Positions 35,466 through 44,356 of a DNA stretch of 64,000 nucleotides are shown here, one piece after another. The stretch is from Echinicola shivajiensis (GTDB lineage Bacteria > Bacteroidota > Bacteroidia > Cytophagales > Cyclobacteriaceae), in NCBI RefSeq assembly GCF_018642165.1, contig NZ_JAHHZM010000020.1:1-64000 (forward strand). The letters are read 5' to 3'. Every line of letters begins with the position of its first letter. Within the stretch, counting starts at the first letter, position 1. The position numbers and the translations under genes are program-made. The notes beneath the pieces were generated by a model. The model had not been told where the DNA came from, did no database searches, and saw nothing but the letters and a program-made list of their open reading frames with translations.

Positions 35466-35804
35466 CTTTTTTCTTCTCGTTTTTCCATTAAGTTTGCTGT
35501 GAACAAAACACAGCTTCGCCACCTTACTCCCATAAAGGGAACAATCCATAGTTTTCAAAAGATTTTGTTTTGAATATTGAAAACCACCGTAAAGATAATT
35601 ATTCCGAATGATTGAGCCCTATTCTTGATAAGTAATTAGAGCTTCGCTAGACAAGCAACAAACTCAAAATTGATATTTACTATAATCCATCAAGACTTAG
35701 AGAATAACCTTAGAATTGTAAGAAGTGGATTTCACTATCAACTATTGTGCTCATCATTGAGTCTCCCCAAAAATAAATTCATCCCGTTAAAAAATCTATG
35801 CACA
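35466..35804. other. Leader/intergenic region upstream of the Wza-type gene
   Basis: About 340 bp between the Wza-type gene and the end of the radical SAM gene, with no plausible gene; a plus-strand ORF here lacks any family signal. It holds a short hairpin, GCTGTG-N7-CACAGC (35496-35514), and AT-rich sequence. A promoter for the main polysaccharide operon is expected, but I found no clear TAnnTTTG box, so I cannot place it. Confidence 0.5.
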
Positions 35805-36815
35805 CTATTCCGAACAATTTTTGCAGATTTCAATTTGACTTCGATCACTGAGAAGCTGTCGCCTAAATCCATTATAAAGGGAATTTCTCCATACTTTACC
35901 AAGTCTTTCCTTAATTAAATTGCCCATTACATGTGAAGCATCCTTGTCAAAGCAACATGGAACAACATCCCCATCCCAAGTCACGACCGCCCCTTGCCAC
36001 ATTCTCCAACATTTGTTTTTGATTTCCTTTTTAAGCTTCCACTTTCCGTTTTTAAGAGGAAGATATCTTGAAAACCTAAGGTCAGAAGGAATTAATTCAG
36101 ACCCATTTTCATAATCATAAATTTGGGCAGTTTTCAGCTGTAGTTCATCCACTTCTAGCTCCTTTGCCAATTCCTTTATTTTAGGAATTTCATGCTCATT
36201 TTTTCCGGTCACCAAAAATTGAAAAATCACTTGTGGAAAACTCGAACCTTTTGCTTTTCTTTCCTGAATCAACATTTTAATTCCTGACTTAACGCGGGAA
36301 AGATCTCCTCCTATTCTGTAATTCTCATACACACTTTGGGTAGCACCATCTACAGAGACAATCAATTGTTTTAAGCCCGAACTGACCACCTTCGCAACGG
36401 TTCTTTCATTTAAATAATGGGCATTGGTGGAAGTAGCGGTAAAAATCCTTTTTTTATCAGCAAAGCTCACCAAATCTAAAAATTCTGGATGGAGAAAGGG
36501 CTCTCCCTGAAAATAGAGGTGTAAATAGGTCAGATGGGTTGCTGATTCATTTATTATTTTATGATAAGTTGATTTTTCCAACATCCCCCTGGGCCTAGTG
36601 AAACTCCTCAAGCCTGAAGGACATTCTGGACAGCGCAGGTTACATCCCGTAGTTGGCTCAATGGACATGGCGGTAGGCAAGCCCTTAATAATAGGTTTTT
36701 TGGTGAACCTTGACCGATAAAATGAAATATACAGTAAACAAAAATTGGCCAACTTTGCCCATGTAAGGTAGTTCAAGTATGCTTTACCAAGAATCCATTT
36801 ACTTTTCAAACTCAT
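35805..36815 (-). CDS. Radical SAM/SPASM domain protein
   Basis: 336 residues. The radical SAM cluster motif is Cys58-x3-Cys62-x2-Cys65 in TTGCNLRCPECPSG, followed by LYFQGEPFLHPEF and IVSVDGATQSVYENYRIGG. The C-terminus is a SPASM-type auxiliary cluster region: KNKCWRMWQ, VPCCFDKD, EICKNCSE. SPASM enzymes modify peptides, proteins or other substrates with one or two extra [4Fe-4S] clusters. No obvious precursor peptide gene lies next to it. It lies upstream of Wza in the polysaccharide locus. Confidence 0.9.
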   Translation of the reverse strand: MSLKSKWILGKAYLNYLTWAKLANFCLLYISFYRSRFTKKPIIKGLPTAMSIEPTTGCNLRCPECPSGLRSFTRPRGMLEKSTYHKIINESATHLTYLHLYFQGEPFLHPEFLDLVSFADKKRIFTATSTNAHYLNERTVAKVVSSGLKQLIVSVDGATQSVYENYRIGGDLSRVKSGIKMLIQERKAKGSSFPQVIFQFLVTGKNEHEIPKIKELAKELEVDELQLKTAQIYDYENGSELIPSDLRFSRYLPLKNGKWKLKKEIKNKCWRMWQGAVVTWDGDVVPCCFDKDASHVMGNLIKERLGKVWRNSLYNGFRRQLLSDRSQIEICKNCSE

Positions 36816-36863
36816 TTGATTTTTCCATCATTAACCAACAAAACTCACTCTGCAGTAATTTCC

Positions 36864-38219
36864 TCAATTTTCTCCTGGATCCAAAACAGCTGTTATTCCA
36901 TGAAACACACCATTAACTGCATACTTATTCACGTAATCAACAACTAAGTTAGTCTCATTTACCTTAGGTCCATCAGAATCTAGTTCCAGCAGGCTTCCCT
37001 CTAACCATGTATTCAGCTTATCTCCTTTTCTAAAATCTTGGGTAAAAACTCTCCCTAAAGCAACATGATATTGAAGAGTAGCCCTTAATAGGTCTTCATC
37101 TACTTGATAATATCCTGTTACACCCAACTCTTGGTACCATAAGTTGAAAGCCTCATTGTTCGGAGCAAAAATGGTGAATGGTCCCGTACCATCCACTTCC
37201 AGATCATTAATGAGACCTGAATATATCATGGCCGCTTCAAACTCAGAATAATTGGCTGAATTACTGCTTTCTGAAAGCAAAATCACAAGCGACTTATCAG
37301 GTAAAGTATACACTATATCCACACTATTGATCAAGCCATTTCCAGCATTAATATCTCTATTGCCGATAGAGGCCTGGCCATTTATCCACAAACCATCCTC
37401 TATATCCCTGCTAAAATATATCATACCACTTTCAATTGTTTCTAGCTCCCCAGAAACCAAATCAGAGGATTGCTTCATCCCCTCTAGGATAAACAAAGAT
37501 ATAAATGACCTCAAATTAGTAGAAGCAAGCCAGTCCTCTTTAGTGATACCTTGCTTTTCAAAGTAAGCCTCAAAAGCTTCATTGCTTGGAACAAAAACGG
37601 TGTACAAGCCTTCTCCTGAAAGTAATTCATCAAAACCAGTTTTTTTAAGCCCATCTACAAAAATGCTAAAACCGAGACTTTCTGAAACTTCCAATAAATT
37701 TAAATTCACTGGTTCCAAAATTTGTTCTAATCCATGAACCTCACCATTGGAAGTAGAAATATCCTTGACCAATATCTTAACTTCAGAATTCACCAACAAC
37801 TGCCTGTCCACCTCCGAAACATACCAGAAATAACCTGGAAGTAAAGTCTCTTGTATCCTATTTAACAAGGAATCACTTATTCTTGCCTCTTCAGTCAAGT
37901 GGTATCTCACTATCCTCTCCCACTCTTCTGATGTCCGGTCATCTACCGACTGAATTCCAATTGCTTCAAAAGCCTTGTTTGTAGGAGCCATAAAAGTAAA
38001 TTCCCTATCACCGTTTAATATCTCCGCCAAACCTGTTAGCTCCATTGCTTCAGACAATATGCTAAAATTAGGATCTTGGTTTATAAATTCGGTAATGGTA
38101 AATTGTTTGAAGTCCGGAGGAGTACTCTCCTCCCGACAGCTCGGTAATAAGCCAATAGTCGATATCAAAAAAAATAGACCATATAATACACTTATATATT
38201 TGGACTTCCCAAAATGCAT
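36864..38219 (-). CDS. Fasciclin (FAS1) domain lipoprotein
   Basis: 451 residues. A lipoprotein signal ends LLPSC (about residue 28). Three FAS1 domains follow at about 40-170, 180-310 and 320-450, each with the family pattern, e.g. FTFMAPTNKAFEAIG, YTVFVPSNEAFEAYF and FTIFAPNNEAFNLWY. FAS1 proteins are cell-surface or matrix adhesion modules. The gene follows the promoter-like box at 38285-38292 and precedes the radical SAM gene by 48 bp, so the two may form an operon. Confidence 0.92.
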   Translation of the reverse strand: MHFGKSKYISVLYGLFFLISTIGLLPSCREESTPPDFKQFTITEFINQDPNFSILSEAMELTGLAEILNGDREFTFMAPTNKAFEAIGIQSVDDRTSEEWERIVRYHLTEEARISDSLLNRIQETLLPGYFWYVSEVDRQLLVNSEVKILVKDISTSNGEVHGLEQILEPVNLNLLEVSESLGFSIFVDGLKKTGFDELLSGEGLYTVFVPSNEAFEAYFEKQGITKEDWLASTNLRSFISLFILEGMKQSSDLVSGELETIESGMIYFSRDIEDGLWINGQASIGNRDINAGNGLINSVDIVYTLPDKSLVILLSESSNSANYSEFEAAMIYSGLINDLEVDGTGPFTIFAPNNEAFNLWYQELGVTGYYQVDEDLLRATLQYHVALGRVFTQDFRKGDKLNTWLEGSLLELDSDGPKVNETNLVVDYVNKYAVNGVFHGITAVLDPGEN

Positions 38220-38284
38220 AGATTAATGATTTATTAAGCAGAATTCTTGTAAAACTACAAATGCCGTGCTTAAGTTTACCTTTA

Positions 38285-38292
38285 CAAATATA
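38285..38292 (-). promoter_or_regulatory. Possible -7 box for the fasciclin gene
   Basis: TATATTTG on the minus strand matches TAnnTTTG and would start a transcript about 60 nt before the fasciclin ATG. No TTG element at the right distance is seen. Confidence 0.35.
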
Positions 38293-38348
38293 GCGCTATT
38301 AAAAAAAATCCTGACCTTTTATTTAATTACCAGAAAATACATGCTCCA

Positions 38349-39347
38349 ATGAAAACCAATCCACTGCTTTTTCTTGCTCTGTTAATAGTTTTATTTTCTT
38401 GCCAAAAGGAAAATCAGGATTGTGATATTTCTGAAGATGTACAGGCTATTCAGGTAAATCTAAAAATAGAACGGCTTGAGGATTTACTTTTTAAAGCCAA
38501 AAATCAGGAGGACATAGATTATTTCCTTGAATCTCATCCTGATTTCTCTTCGAAATACTTACAAGAAGGACTGTATCCCAGTAGAGAAGCGCTGGTCTCA
38601 ACCCTTGCTGATATCCCTAAAGACACCCTAATGTTTGAGTTATACCAGGAAGTAAAGGCTGAATTTTCCAACATCAGGGAAATAGAAAAAGATTTAGAGC
38701 TTGCATTTAAACATATAAAGTATTTTTATCCAAATTATAAGATACCTAAGGTTTATACCTTTGTCAGTGGTTTTACTTCTGATATTTATCTGGATGAAGA
38801 AATGTTGGTAATTGGCTTGGATTATTTCTTGCCCAGTGACCATCGCTTTCAACCTCCAGAAATGCCAGACTATATAGCTAAAAGATATGATAAAGACCAT
38901 CTTGTCCCCATGATCATAACGGCCATTTCTTCTGTCTTTAATGAGACAGATCTACAAGACAATACTTTATTGGCTGAAATGATTTATTATGGAAAGGCTT
39001 ATCATTTCACAAAATCCATGCTTCCCTGTATACCAGAAAGACTGATCATTGGATATACAACAGAAGAACTAGCCGCCTGCTATTCCAATGAGGACTTTAT
39101 CTGGACGCATTTGATCGAGGAAGAGGCTATTTATGAAACTAATCCTTTCAATATTAGAAAATATACCGGAGAAGCTCCCTCCACAGACGTGATCAGCCCT
39201 GATGCCCCTGGGAGAGTTGGTCGTTGGGTGGGCTGGAATATTGTCGATGCATATAGTGAAAAGAATAATATTGGACTAGTAGAACTAATGGCCCAAAAAG
39301 ATGCCAAGAAAATCTTTATGCAATCAGCATATAAACCTCGTCAATAG
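38349..39347 (+). CDS. gldB: Gliding motility lipoprotein GldB
   Basis: 332 residues with a lipoprotein signal (LLIVLFSC, Cys about residue 18). The GldB pattern follows: an N-terminal helical region, YPNYKIPKVYTFVSGFTSDIYL, VIGLDYFLP and GRVGRWVGWNIVDAYSEKN near the C-terminus. GldB is an essential periplasmic/outer-membrane-associated component of Bacteroidota gliding and the linked type IX machinery. Its 3' end overlaps the convergent glycosyltransferase gene by 32 bp. Confidence 0.93.
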   Translation: MKTNPLLFLALLIVLFSCQKENQDCDISEDVQAIQVNLKIERLEDLLFKAKNQEDIDYFLESHPDFSSKYLQEGLYPSREALVSTLADIPKDTLMFELYQEVKAEFSNIREIEKDLELAFKHIKYFYPNYKIPKVYTFVSGFTSDIYLDEEMLVIGLDYFLPSDHRFQPPEMPDYIAKRYDKDHLVPMIITAISSVFNETDLQDNTLLAEMIYYGKAYHFTKSMLPCIPERLIIGYTTEELAACYSNEDFIWTHLIEEEAIYETNPFNIRKYTGEAPSTDVISPDAPGRVGRWVGWNIVDAYSEKNNIGLVELMAQKDAKKIFMQSAYKPRQ

Positions 39348-40545
39348 CAGGCAGCGGGTATTTCTTAGGATCAAGAGTAAACAAAAGCCTGCTGAGCGCC
39401 TTCTCTTTTGAAAAATGCAAAACTGCCAAATCATTTGCCCTTTGCTTCATTCCACTGAGTTTCTTTCTATCAGCATCTAAAGCTTCCAGATCAGCCATGC
39501 CTACATCCATTTTTTTGGCATTATATAAAATCCCAATCCTATTATGCTTGACTAGGTTATAAACCCAACCCTGATGGTTGACCATAATGGCATTCCCCAT
39601 GGCTATTGCATCAAAAAATTTATTTGGGCTGTTCGTTTTGAGCACTGGAAGATGATCAAAGGAAATAAAGGACACATCAGTTACTGACAATAATTTCTTG
39701 ACCGCTGCCTTATCCCCAAAGGGAAGAAATTGAAGATTGTCCAGTTTTTTCTGTTTTGCTTTAGCTTTTAAATCTTCCAGTCGCTTTCCCTTGCCCATAA
39801 TGGCAAACTGCCAGTTTTTGTTTCTTCTCTGGGCCCCTTCTGCTAAATCCAACAATTCGTCCACCGCATTCACATCCCCTATGGCGCCAGTATAAGCAAT
39901 ACTCAATGCTCCTTTTTTCCAACCAAGATCTTGAAGATATGCTTCATCTTTCTGAAAACCAGGTTTAAAAAATCCTATGTCAGAAAAATTTGGAATCAAA
40001 TTAACATTGGCTTCTGGGACTGAATCTTCAATATATTTTCTTATTCCAGGAGAAAGGGCCACAATCTTTAATGCATGTTGATAGATTCGCTTTTCAAGCT
40101 TATAGAGGGCTTTTTTTAATATGGGGTTTTTCACTGCACCTACCTGAACAGGCGCTTCAGGCCATAGGTCTCTAACCTCAAAAATATAAGGAATCGCCAA
40201 CCTACGCTTTGCCCACAAGCCAATCAGACCAGTAGTCAAAGGCGTAGAAGTAATATAAAGCAAATCAGGCCGATTAAGCTTCTTCAATAAATGTTTTGCC
40301 TGCCTAACAAACCTGAAAAACGCCAATGACCGCTTAGCAAAACCGAAAGAATTATCATAAGACACAGGAAGATAATGTACTTTGACCCCATCCACTAGTT
40401 TGAAGTCATATTCCTTAGATGAATGCGCAGTGATCATTTCCACTTCCATACCAGCATCGACCAATCCTTTGGCGAGATGGTATGACCTCACAGCCCCTCC
40501 TTCTTGGGGGGTCACAAAATACTGGTGAATATAAATGATTCTCAT
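39316..40545 (-). CDS. Glycosyltransferase family 4 (WbuB-like)
   Basis: 409 residues. MRIIYIHQYFVTPQEGGAVRSYHLAKGL is the WbuB-like N-terminus (N-acetylfucosamine or other amino-sugar transferases). TSTPLTTGLIGLWAKRR, SIAYTGAIGDVNAVDEL and KTNSPNKFFDAIAMGN are the later donor-site motifs. It starts 4 bp inside the end of the asparagine synthase-like gene (ATGA overlap), so they are coupled, and it overlaps the end of gldB. Confidence 0.9.
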   Translation of the reverse strand: MRIIYIHQYFVTPQEGGAVRSYHLAKGLVDAGMEVEMITAHSSKEYDFKLVDGVKVHYLPVSYDNSFGFAKRSLAFFRFVRQAKHLLKKLNRPDLLYITSTPLTTGLIGLWAKRRLAIPYIFEVRDLWPEAPVQVGAVKNPILKKALYKLEKRIYQHALKIVALSPGIRKYIEDSVPEANVNLIPNFSDIGFFKPGFQKDEAYLQDLGWKKGALSIAYTGAIGDVNAVDELLDLAEGAQRRNKNWQFAIMGKGKRLEDLKAKAKQKKLDNLQFLPFGDKAAVKKLLSVTDVSFISFDHLPVLKTNSPNKFFDAIAMGNAIMVNHQGWVYNLVKHNRIGILYNAKKMDVGMADLEALDADRKKLSGMKQRANDLAVLHFSKEKALSRLLFTLDPKKYPLPAIDEVYMLIA

Positions 40546-42335
40546 TTTTGAATTTTCCTATACCAACCTGCAAGCACAAAAAGGTTCCAGATTTGAAGGA
40601 AACTGTCATTAATGTGTAAACTTGGCTTTCTAGCTAAGTTAAGCATTTCTTCAGGAAAGTGCTGCCCCTCCTTGGTTTCAAAATCCCTAATTTCCTTGAA
40701 AACTTTATCTCTGAAGTTTTTATTTAACTTCAACCATTCTCGTATAGGTAAACCAAACCCTGCTTTTTTTCTATTTGCCAATTGCTTTAGCCCAGTATCT
40801 TCAAGAAGCTCCTTGATCCATTTTTTATTGCCTGATTCCAAATGCTCCTCCTCATTAAGTGATAAACTCAATTCCACCAATCCCTTATCCAAATAAGGTG
40901 CTCTCCCTTCAATTCCATGGCTCATCAATGCATTATCATGAATTTTCAGTATATCATTTACCAAATAATATTGCCTGTCCCATTCCAGGGCAGCTTTATA
41001 AGGATTTAATCCTTTTGGGAAGTATTTCAAAAATGTACCTATATCTTTTTTGGGTATCCTTTGCAAAGAACTGAAATTTAAAAATGTAATTTGCTCTACC
41101 TCATCTATCGCATAGGCCATTTTACTGGCCTTACGGCTTAGAAAGGGAAATACCTTTCCAATCTTTGCCATTTTCAGCAATACTCTCTTATTTTTTAGAT
41201 AGTACCTAAAAGCTGTATGTCTACTGTATCCGCTGAAAAGCTCATCAGCACCAGCACCACTGACCAAGATTTTAACATACTTTTTAGCTTCCTTCGCTAT
41301 CATCCAACTAATGAAACCTGCACTATCCCCAATTGGCTGATCAAGTGAAGCTAGATAATCTTCCCAATTCTCTAACACCAACTCTGGAGTAATCAGTATT
41401 TCGTGATGAGCTGAATTATATTTCTTTGCTACATTTTTGGCATATTTTGAGTCTGGGTATTCCTTTAAATAATTGTCTTCAAAAGTGAGTGTAAATGTAT
41501 GCAGGGGAATCCCCGTCTCCTCCACCCATGTATGAAGCAATAAACTGCTATCAACACCTCCACTCAATAATACACCAACTGGAACATCAGCCTGAAAATG
41601 CCTCAGCACAGCCTCTGTCAATAGATTTTTGAATTCCTTCTTACCAGAAAATTCATTTTTACAAGGTTTTGTAACTAGTTTAAAAGTATCTAAAATTTCT
41701 CCGCTGAAGTCTAGTTTTATTATTTCTCCAGCCGCTAACTGATTGATGGATTTGTAGAAACTTTTATCTGGAAAACTATGCCTGCTGTAATAATACGGCA
41801 GATATTGGTCTACATCCACAGCGGTATTTATTAAGCCAGAGGAAGCAATTGCCCTTGCCTCTGAAGAAAACATCCATTGATCTCTATAATGGAAATAATA
41901 AAGTGGCTTTTTTCCATATTCATCGCGGGCAACTATTATCTGTTTCTTTAGCTTATCCACAAATGTAAAGGCAAACATTCCCTCTAAATCTCCTATTCCT
42001 CTCTCTCTCTTTTGTATTAACCAGCGCAAAAACACCTCACTGTCAGACCTACTTTCGAAAGAAACCCCGTCTTGGAGAAGTTGGTTTCTAAGCTCCTCAG
42101 AATTATAAAGCGCTCCATTCCAAGCAAAAAAATATTGATCATCAATACAGACCGGTTGGTTTGCCCAATCACCTAGATCTACGGTTTTCAACCTATTACC
42201 TGCAATAAACAAATTGGGATTAATTGACTTCCAAGATGACTGGTCTGGACCACGATGCCGAGTTGACTCCATCATAAGCTTTATGGCTTCCTTCCCCGCC
42301 GTGGAAAAATTCAATACCAGGTTAATCCCGCACAT
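40542..42335 (-). CDS. asnB: Glutamine-dependent asparagine synthase-like amidotransferase
   Basis: 597 residues. N-terminal glutaminase domain with Cys2 (MCGINLV) and RHRGPDQS; C-terminal synthetase with the PP-loop SGGVDSSLL (about residue 259) and VSGAGADELFSGYSRH. AsnB makes asparagine from aspartate and glutamine. In polysaccharide loci, homologues can amidate sugar carboxyl groups. Translational coupling with a glycosyltransferase makes the second role as likely as the first. The symbol reflects the family only. Confidence 0.88.
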   Translation of the reverse strand: MCGINLVLNFSTAGKEAIKLMMESTRHRGPDQSSWKSINPNLFIAGNRLKTVDLGDWANQPVCIDDQYFFAWNGALYNSEELRNQLLQDGVSFESRSDSEVFLRWLIQKRERGIGDLEGMFAFTFVDKLKKQIIVARDEYGKKPLYYFHYRDQWMFSSEARAIASSGLINTAVDVDQYLPYYYSRHSFPDKSFYKSINQLAAGEIIKLDFSGEILDTFKLVTKPCKNEFSGKKEFKNLLTEAVLRHFQADVPVGVLLSGGVDSSLLLHTWVEETGIPLHTFTLTFEDNYLKEYPDSKYAKNVAKKYNSAHHEILITPELVLENWEDYLASLDQPIGDSAGFISWMIAKEAKKYVKILVSGAGADELFSGYSRHTAFRYYLKNKRVLLKMAKIGKVFPFLSRKASKMAYAIDEVEQITFLNFSSLQRIPKKDIGTFLKYFPKGLNPYKAALEWDRQYYLVNDILKIHDNALMSHGIEGRAPYLDKGLVELSLSLNEEEHLESGNKKWIKELLEDTGLKQLANRKKAGFGLPIREWLKLNKNFRDKVFKEIRDFETKEGQHFPEEMLNLARKPSLHINDSFLQIWNLFVLAGWYRKIQK

Positions 42336-42338
42336 AGC

Positions 42339-43025
42339 CTATTTCTTGGAGCCTGACAATAACTCTTTTTCTATTTCCATTTTGGCTTTATTTTTCTCAT
42401 AATATCTACAGAAATAGGTAATATCGCACACATCACATTTTGGCTTTCTTGCTAGGCATACATATCTTCCATGAAGGATCAACCAATGATGAGCAATGTG
42501 TATATGTTCTTCTGGGATATGCTTGATCAATTGCTTTTCTACTTCCAAAGGAGTTTTGGCATTCTGAGGGACCAATCCCAATCTTTTGGAAACCCTGAAA
42601 ACATGCGTGTCCACTGCCATATTGGGCTGGTTCCAAACAACGGAAGTGATTACATTGGCTGTCTTCCTTCCTACCCCTGGAAGTTTCACCAACTCTTGCA
42701 CAGTAGAAGGAATTTCGCTATTGAAGTCTTCCACCAACATCTTCCCCAAGCCGAGCAGGTGCTTGGTTTTATTATTGGGATAGGATACCGATTTGATATA
42801 AGGAAATAACTCATCAAAACTGGAGGAAGCTAAGTGTTCAGGCGTTGGAAAATCCCTAAAAAGAGCTGGGGTCACCATGTTGATCCGTTTATCAGTGCAC
42901 TGAGCACTGAGCACTACAGCTATTAAAAGTTGAAAAGGGTTTTCATACTCCAATTCCGTTTCTGCCACAGGCATATGGGTGGAAAAGTAATCTGTAAATG
43001 CCTTATATCGCTCTTTTTTCAACAT
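42339..43025 (-). CDS. nth: Endonuclease III (DNA glycosylase/AP lyase)
   Basis: 228 residues. The helix-hairpin-helix is LPGVGRKTANVI with the catalytic Lys. The catalytic Asp follows in MAVDTHVFRV. The [4Fe-4S] site CLARKPKCDVCDITYFC keeps the C-x6-C-x2-C-x5-C spacing. It removes oxidised pyrimidines in base excision repair. It ends 3 bp before the asnB-like start, but a -7 box just upstream suggests its own promoter. Confidence 0.95.
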   Translation of the reverse strand: MLKKERYKAFTDYFSTHMPVAETELEYENPFQLLIAVVLSAQCTDKRINMVTPALFRDFPTPEHLASSSFDELFPYIKSVSYPNNKTKHLLGLGKMLVEDFNSEIPSTVQELVKLPGVGRKTANVITSVVWNQPNMAVDTHVFRVSKRLGLVPQNAKTPLEVEKQLIKHIPEEHIHIAHHWLILHGRYVCLARKPKCDVCDITYFCRYYEKNKAKMEIEKELLSGSKK

Positions 43026-43046
43026 GTTTTGTCTCCTTTATCCTTT

Positions 43047-43054
43047 CAAATATA
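43047..43054 (-). promoter_or_regulatory. Probable -7 box of nth
   Basis: TATATTTG on the minus strand, with an expected start about 16 nt before the nth ATG and just downstream of the terminator that ends the sigma/anti-sigma unit. No good TTG element is seen. Confidence 0.45.
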
Positions 43055-43090
43055 AGGGAATTCTAAGCCATTATTTAAGTCCTTGGCTAT

Positions 43091-43125
43091 AAAAAAGCCC
43101 TCTGAATATGTTTATTCAGAGGGCT
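43091..43125 (-). terminator. Terminator of the sigma/anti-sigma unit
   Basis: A near-perfect 13-bp stem (AGCCCTCTGAATA and complement) with a 4-nt loop, followed on the minus strand by T6. It lies 20 bp past the end of the small anti-sigma candidate. Confidence 0.88.
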
Positions 43126-43145
43126 CTCACCAAAGTTTCTTGATG

Positions 43146-43382
43146 TCAGACCTTTTGGAGCCCAGAAGTCTTGGCTTTTTCCTTGATAGTAGCTACCACC
43201 TTATCAGACGGCTCCAACATCAAACCATTGATTTGATCAATGGTACTCAAAAAGCCTAAGTAATCTTGCATGAGACCATCATCTTCACGCAAGAGCTGCT
43301 CGAATTCGATACTTTCTTCTTCGCTCATTTCCTGATAGACATACCGTATCAGGTGATCATTTGGGGTAAAATATATTGTCAT
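43146..43382 (-). CDS. Small anti-sigma factor candidate
   Basis: 78 residues from ATG 43382; an ATG at 43391 is possible. The N-terminal part IRYVYQEMSEEESIEFEQLLREDDGL resembles the sigma-binding helices of ECF anti-sigma factors. No membrane helix, no Cys/His zinc site and no sensor domain are present. Its start overlaps the sigma factor gene by 26 bp in another frame, so the two should be made in fixed ratio. A soluble, sensor-less anti-sigma or co-regulator is inferred. It could be a degenerate remnant of a larger anti-sigma, but the frame is intact. Confidence 0.78.
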   Translation of the reverse strand: MTIYFTPNDHLIRYVYQEMSEEESIEFEQLLREDDGLMQDYLGFLSTIDQINGLMLEPSDKVVATIKEKAKTSGLQKV

Positions 43383-43959
43383 AGGCAACATTTATTTGTT
43401 TTAGTTTCTTCCTAATGTTGATCAATGCATACCTCATCCTTCCAAGAGCAGTATTAATACTTACTCCAGTCTGATCAGCTATCTCCTGAAAACTCAAATC
43501 CATATAATGTCTCATGATCAAGACTTGTTTCTGAGAATCAGGCAACTCATTGATTAAATCCCTTACCAATTCATGTGTCTCATCTTTGACCTTTTGGTCT
43601 TCGACATTATCCTCGGCAAATTTTAATGTATTGAATAAACTGGAACCATCCTCCATGACAATAGAGGGATACCGCTTCATCTTTCTGAAATAATCGATGG
43701 CCAAGTTATGCGCAATGCGCATGAGCCACGGCTGAAATTTTCCTTCTTCGTTATACCTGTCTGAGTTTAGGGTCTGGATTACTTTTACAAAAACATCTTG
43801 TAATAAATCCTCCGCTAATCCTTGATCTTTCACTATCATATAAATCGTGGTAAAAACACGCGATTTATATTTATCTACCAACACTTCGAAAGCTGCTTCG
43901 CTTCCATTTCTATACTGAGCAATAAGCTCACTGTCTTTAGGTCCTAACCTTTTACTCAT
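43357..43959 (-). CDS. ECF-type RNA polymerase sigma factor
   Basis: 200 residues. Sigma region 2 is at about 20-95 (DQGLAEDLLQDVFVKV, FQPWLMRIAHNLAIDYFRKMKR). Region 4 is at about 140-190 (LPDSQKQVLIMRHYMDLSFQEIA and GVSINTALGRMRYALINIRKKL, the helix-turn-helix). It has a full consensus promoter of its own upstream and an overlapping downstream partner. It directs RNA polymerase to an unknown regulon; stress or envelope control is usual for the group. Confidence 0.94.
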   Translation of the reverse strand: MSKRLGPKDSELIAQYRNGSEAAFEVLVDKYKSRVFTTIYMIVKDQGLAEDLLQDVFVKVIQTLNSDRYNEEGKFQPWLMRIAHNLAIDYFRKMKRYPSIVMEDGSSLFNTLKFAEDNVEDQKVKDETHELVRDLINELPDSQKQVLIMRHYMDLSFQEIADQTGVSINTALGRMRYALINIRKKLKQINVAYDNIFYPK

Positions 43960-44356
43960 AAATTCTGACGTTTAAATAACGTAGAGGTTTATTTCATATT
44001 GCGGATTTTAGGTGGGAAACTGAAATTATTATTATCAAATGTATCGAATTGAAAAACACAAAGCAATGAAATAAATGATTTTTTTATGTTGTCAAAACTC
44101 TTATAATCAACCCTTTCCAAACAATTATCTGAATTACATTAAAAAAACAAAACTTTCAATTGAATCCACCATATAGCAGCAGGTGAATTTCCCAAGATAA
44201 CTCTGGTTAAAATACCTGATTTACCGCTGTCTATACCATTAGAGATAATTAAAAGCCAATTCAGTCGATATTTTTCAAAGCATCTTGCTAACTGGCTCAT
44301 TTATTGATAAGTAGAACTCAAAGGTCGAAAATTTTTCATTTAACCACTTAACAACT
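43960..44356. other. Intergenic region between sigma factor and SIMPL-like lipoprotein
   Basis: About 400 bp between divergent genes. It contains the sigma factor promoter at 44036-44066. The rest (44067-44356) has no ORF, hairpin or repeat that I can support, and no clear TAnnTTTG box for the lipoprotein gene to the right. Confidence 0.55.
44036..44066 (-). promoter_or_regulatory. Consensus promoter of the ECF sigma gene
   Basis: On the minus strand TTG (44066-44064), a 20-nt spacer and TACATTTG (44043-44036), a full match to the housekeeping consensus. The expected leader is about 70 nt. So the sigma gene is made at least partly by the primary sigma factor rather than only by autoregulation. 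Confidence 0.75.

Noticed and set aside
35670-35918. Plus-strand ORF of 82 residues in the gap before the Wza-type gene
   Set aside because: It extends into the radical SAM gene on the opposite strand, and its composition is that of a shadow frame.
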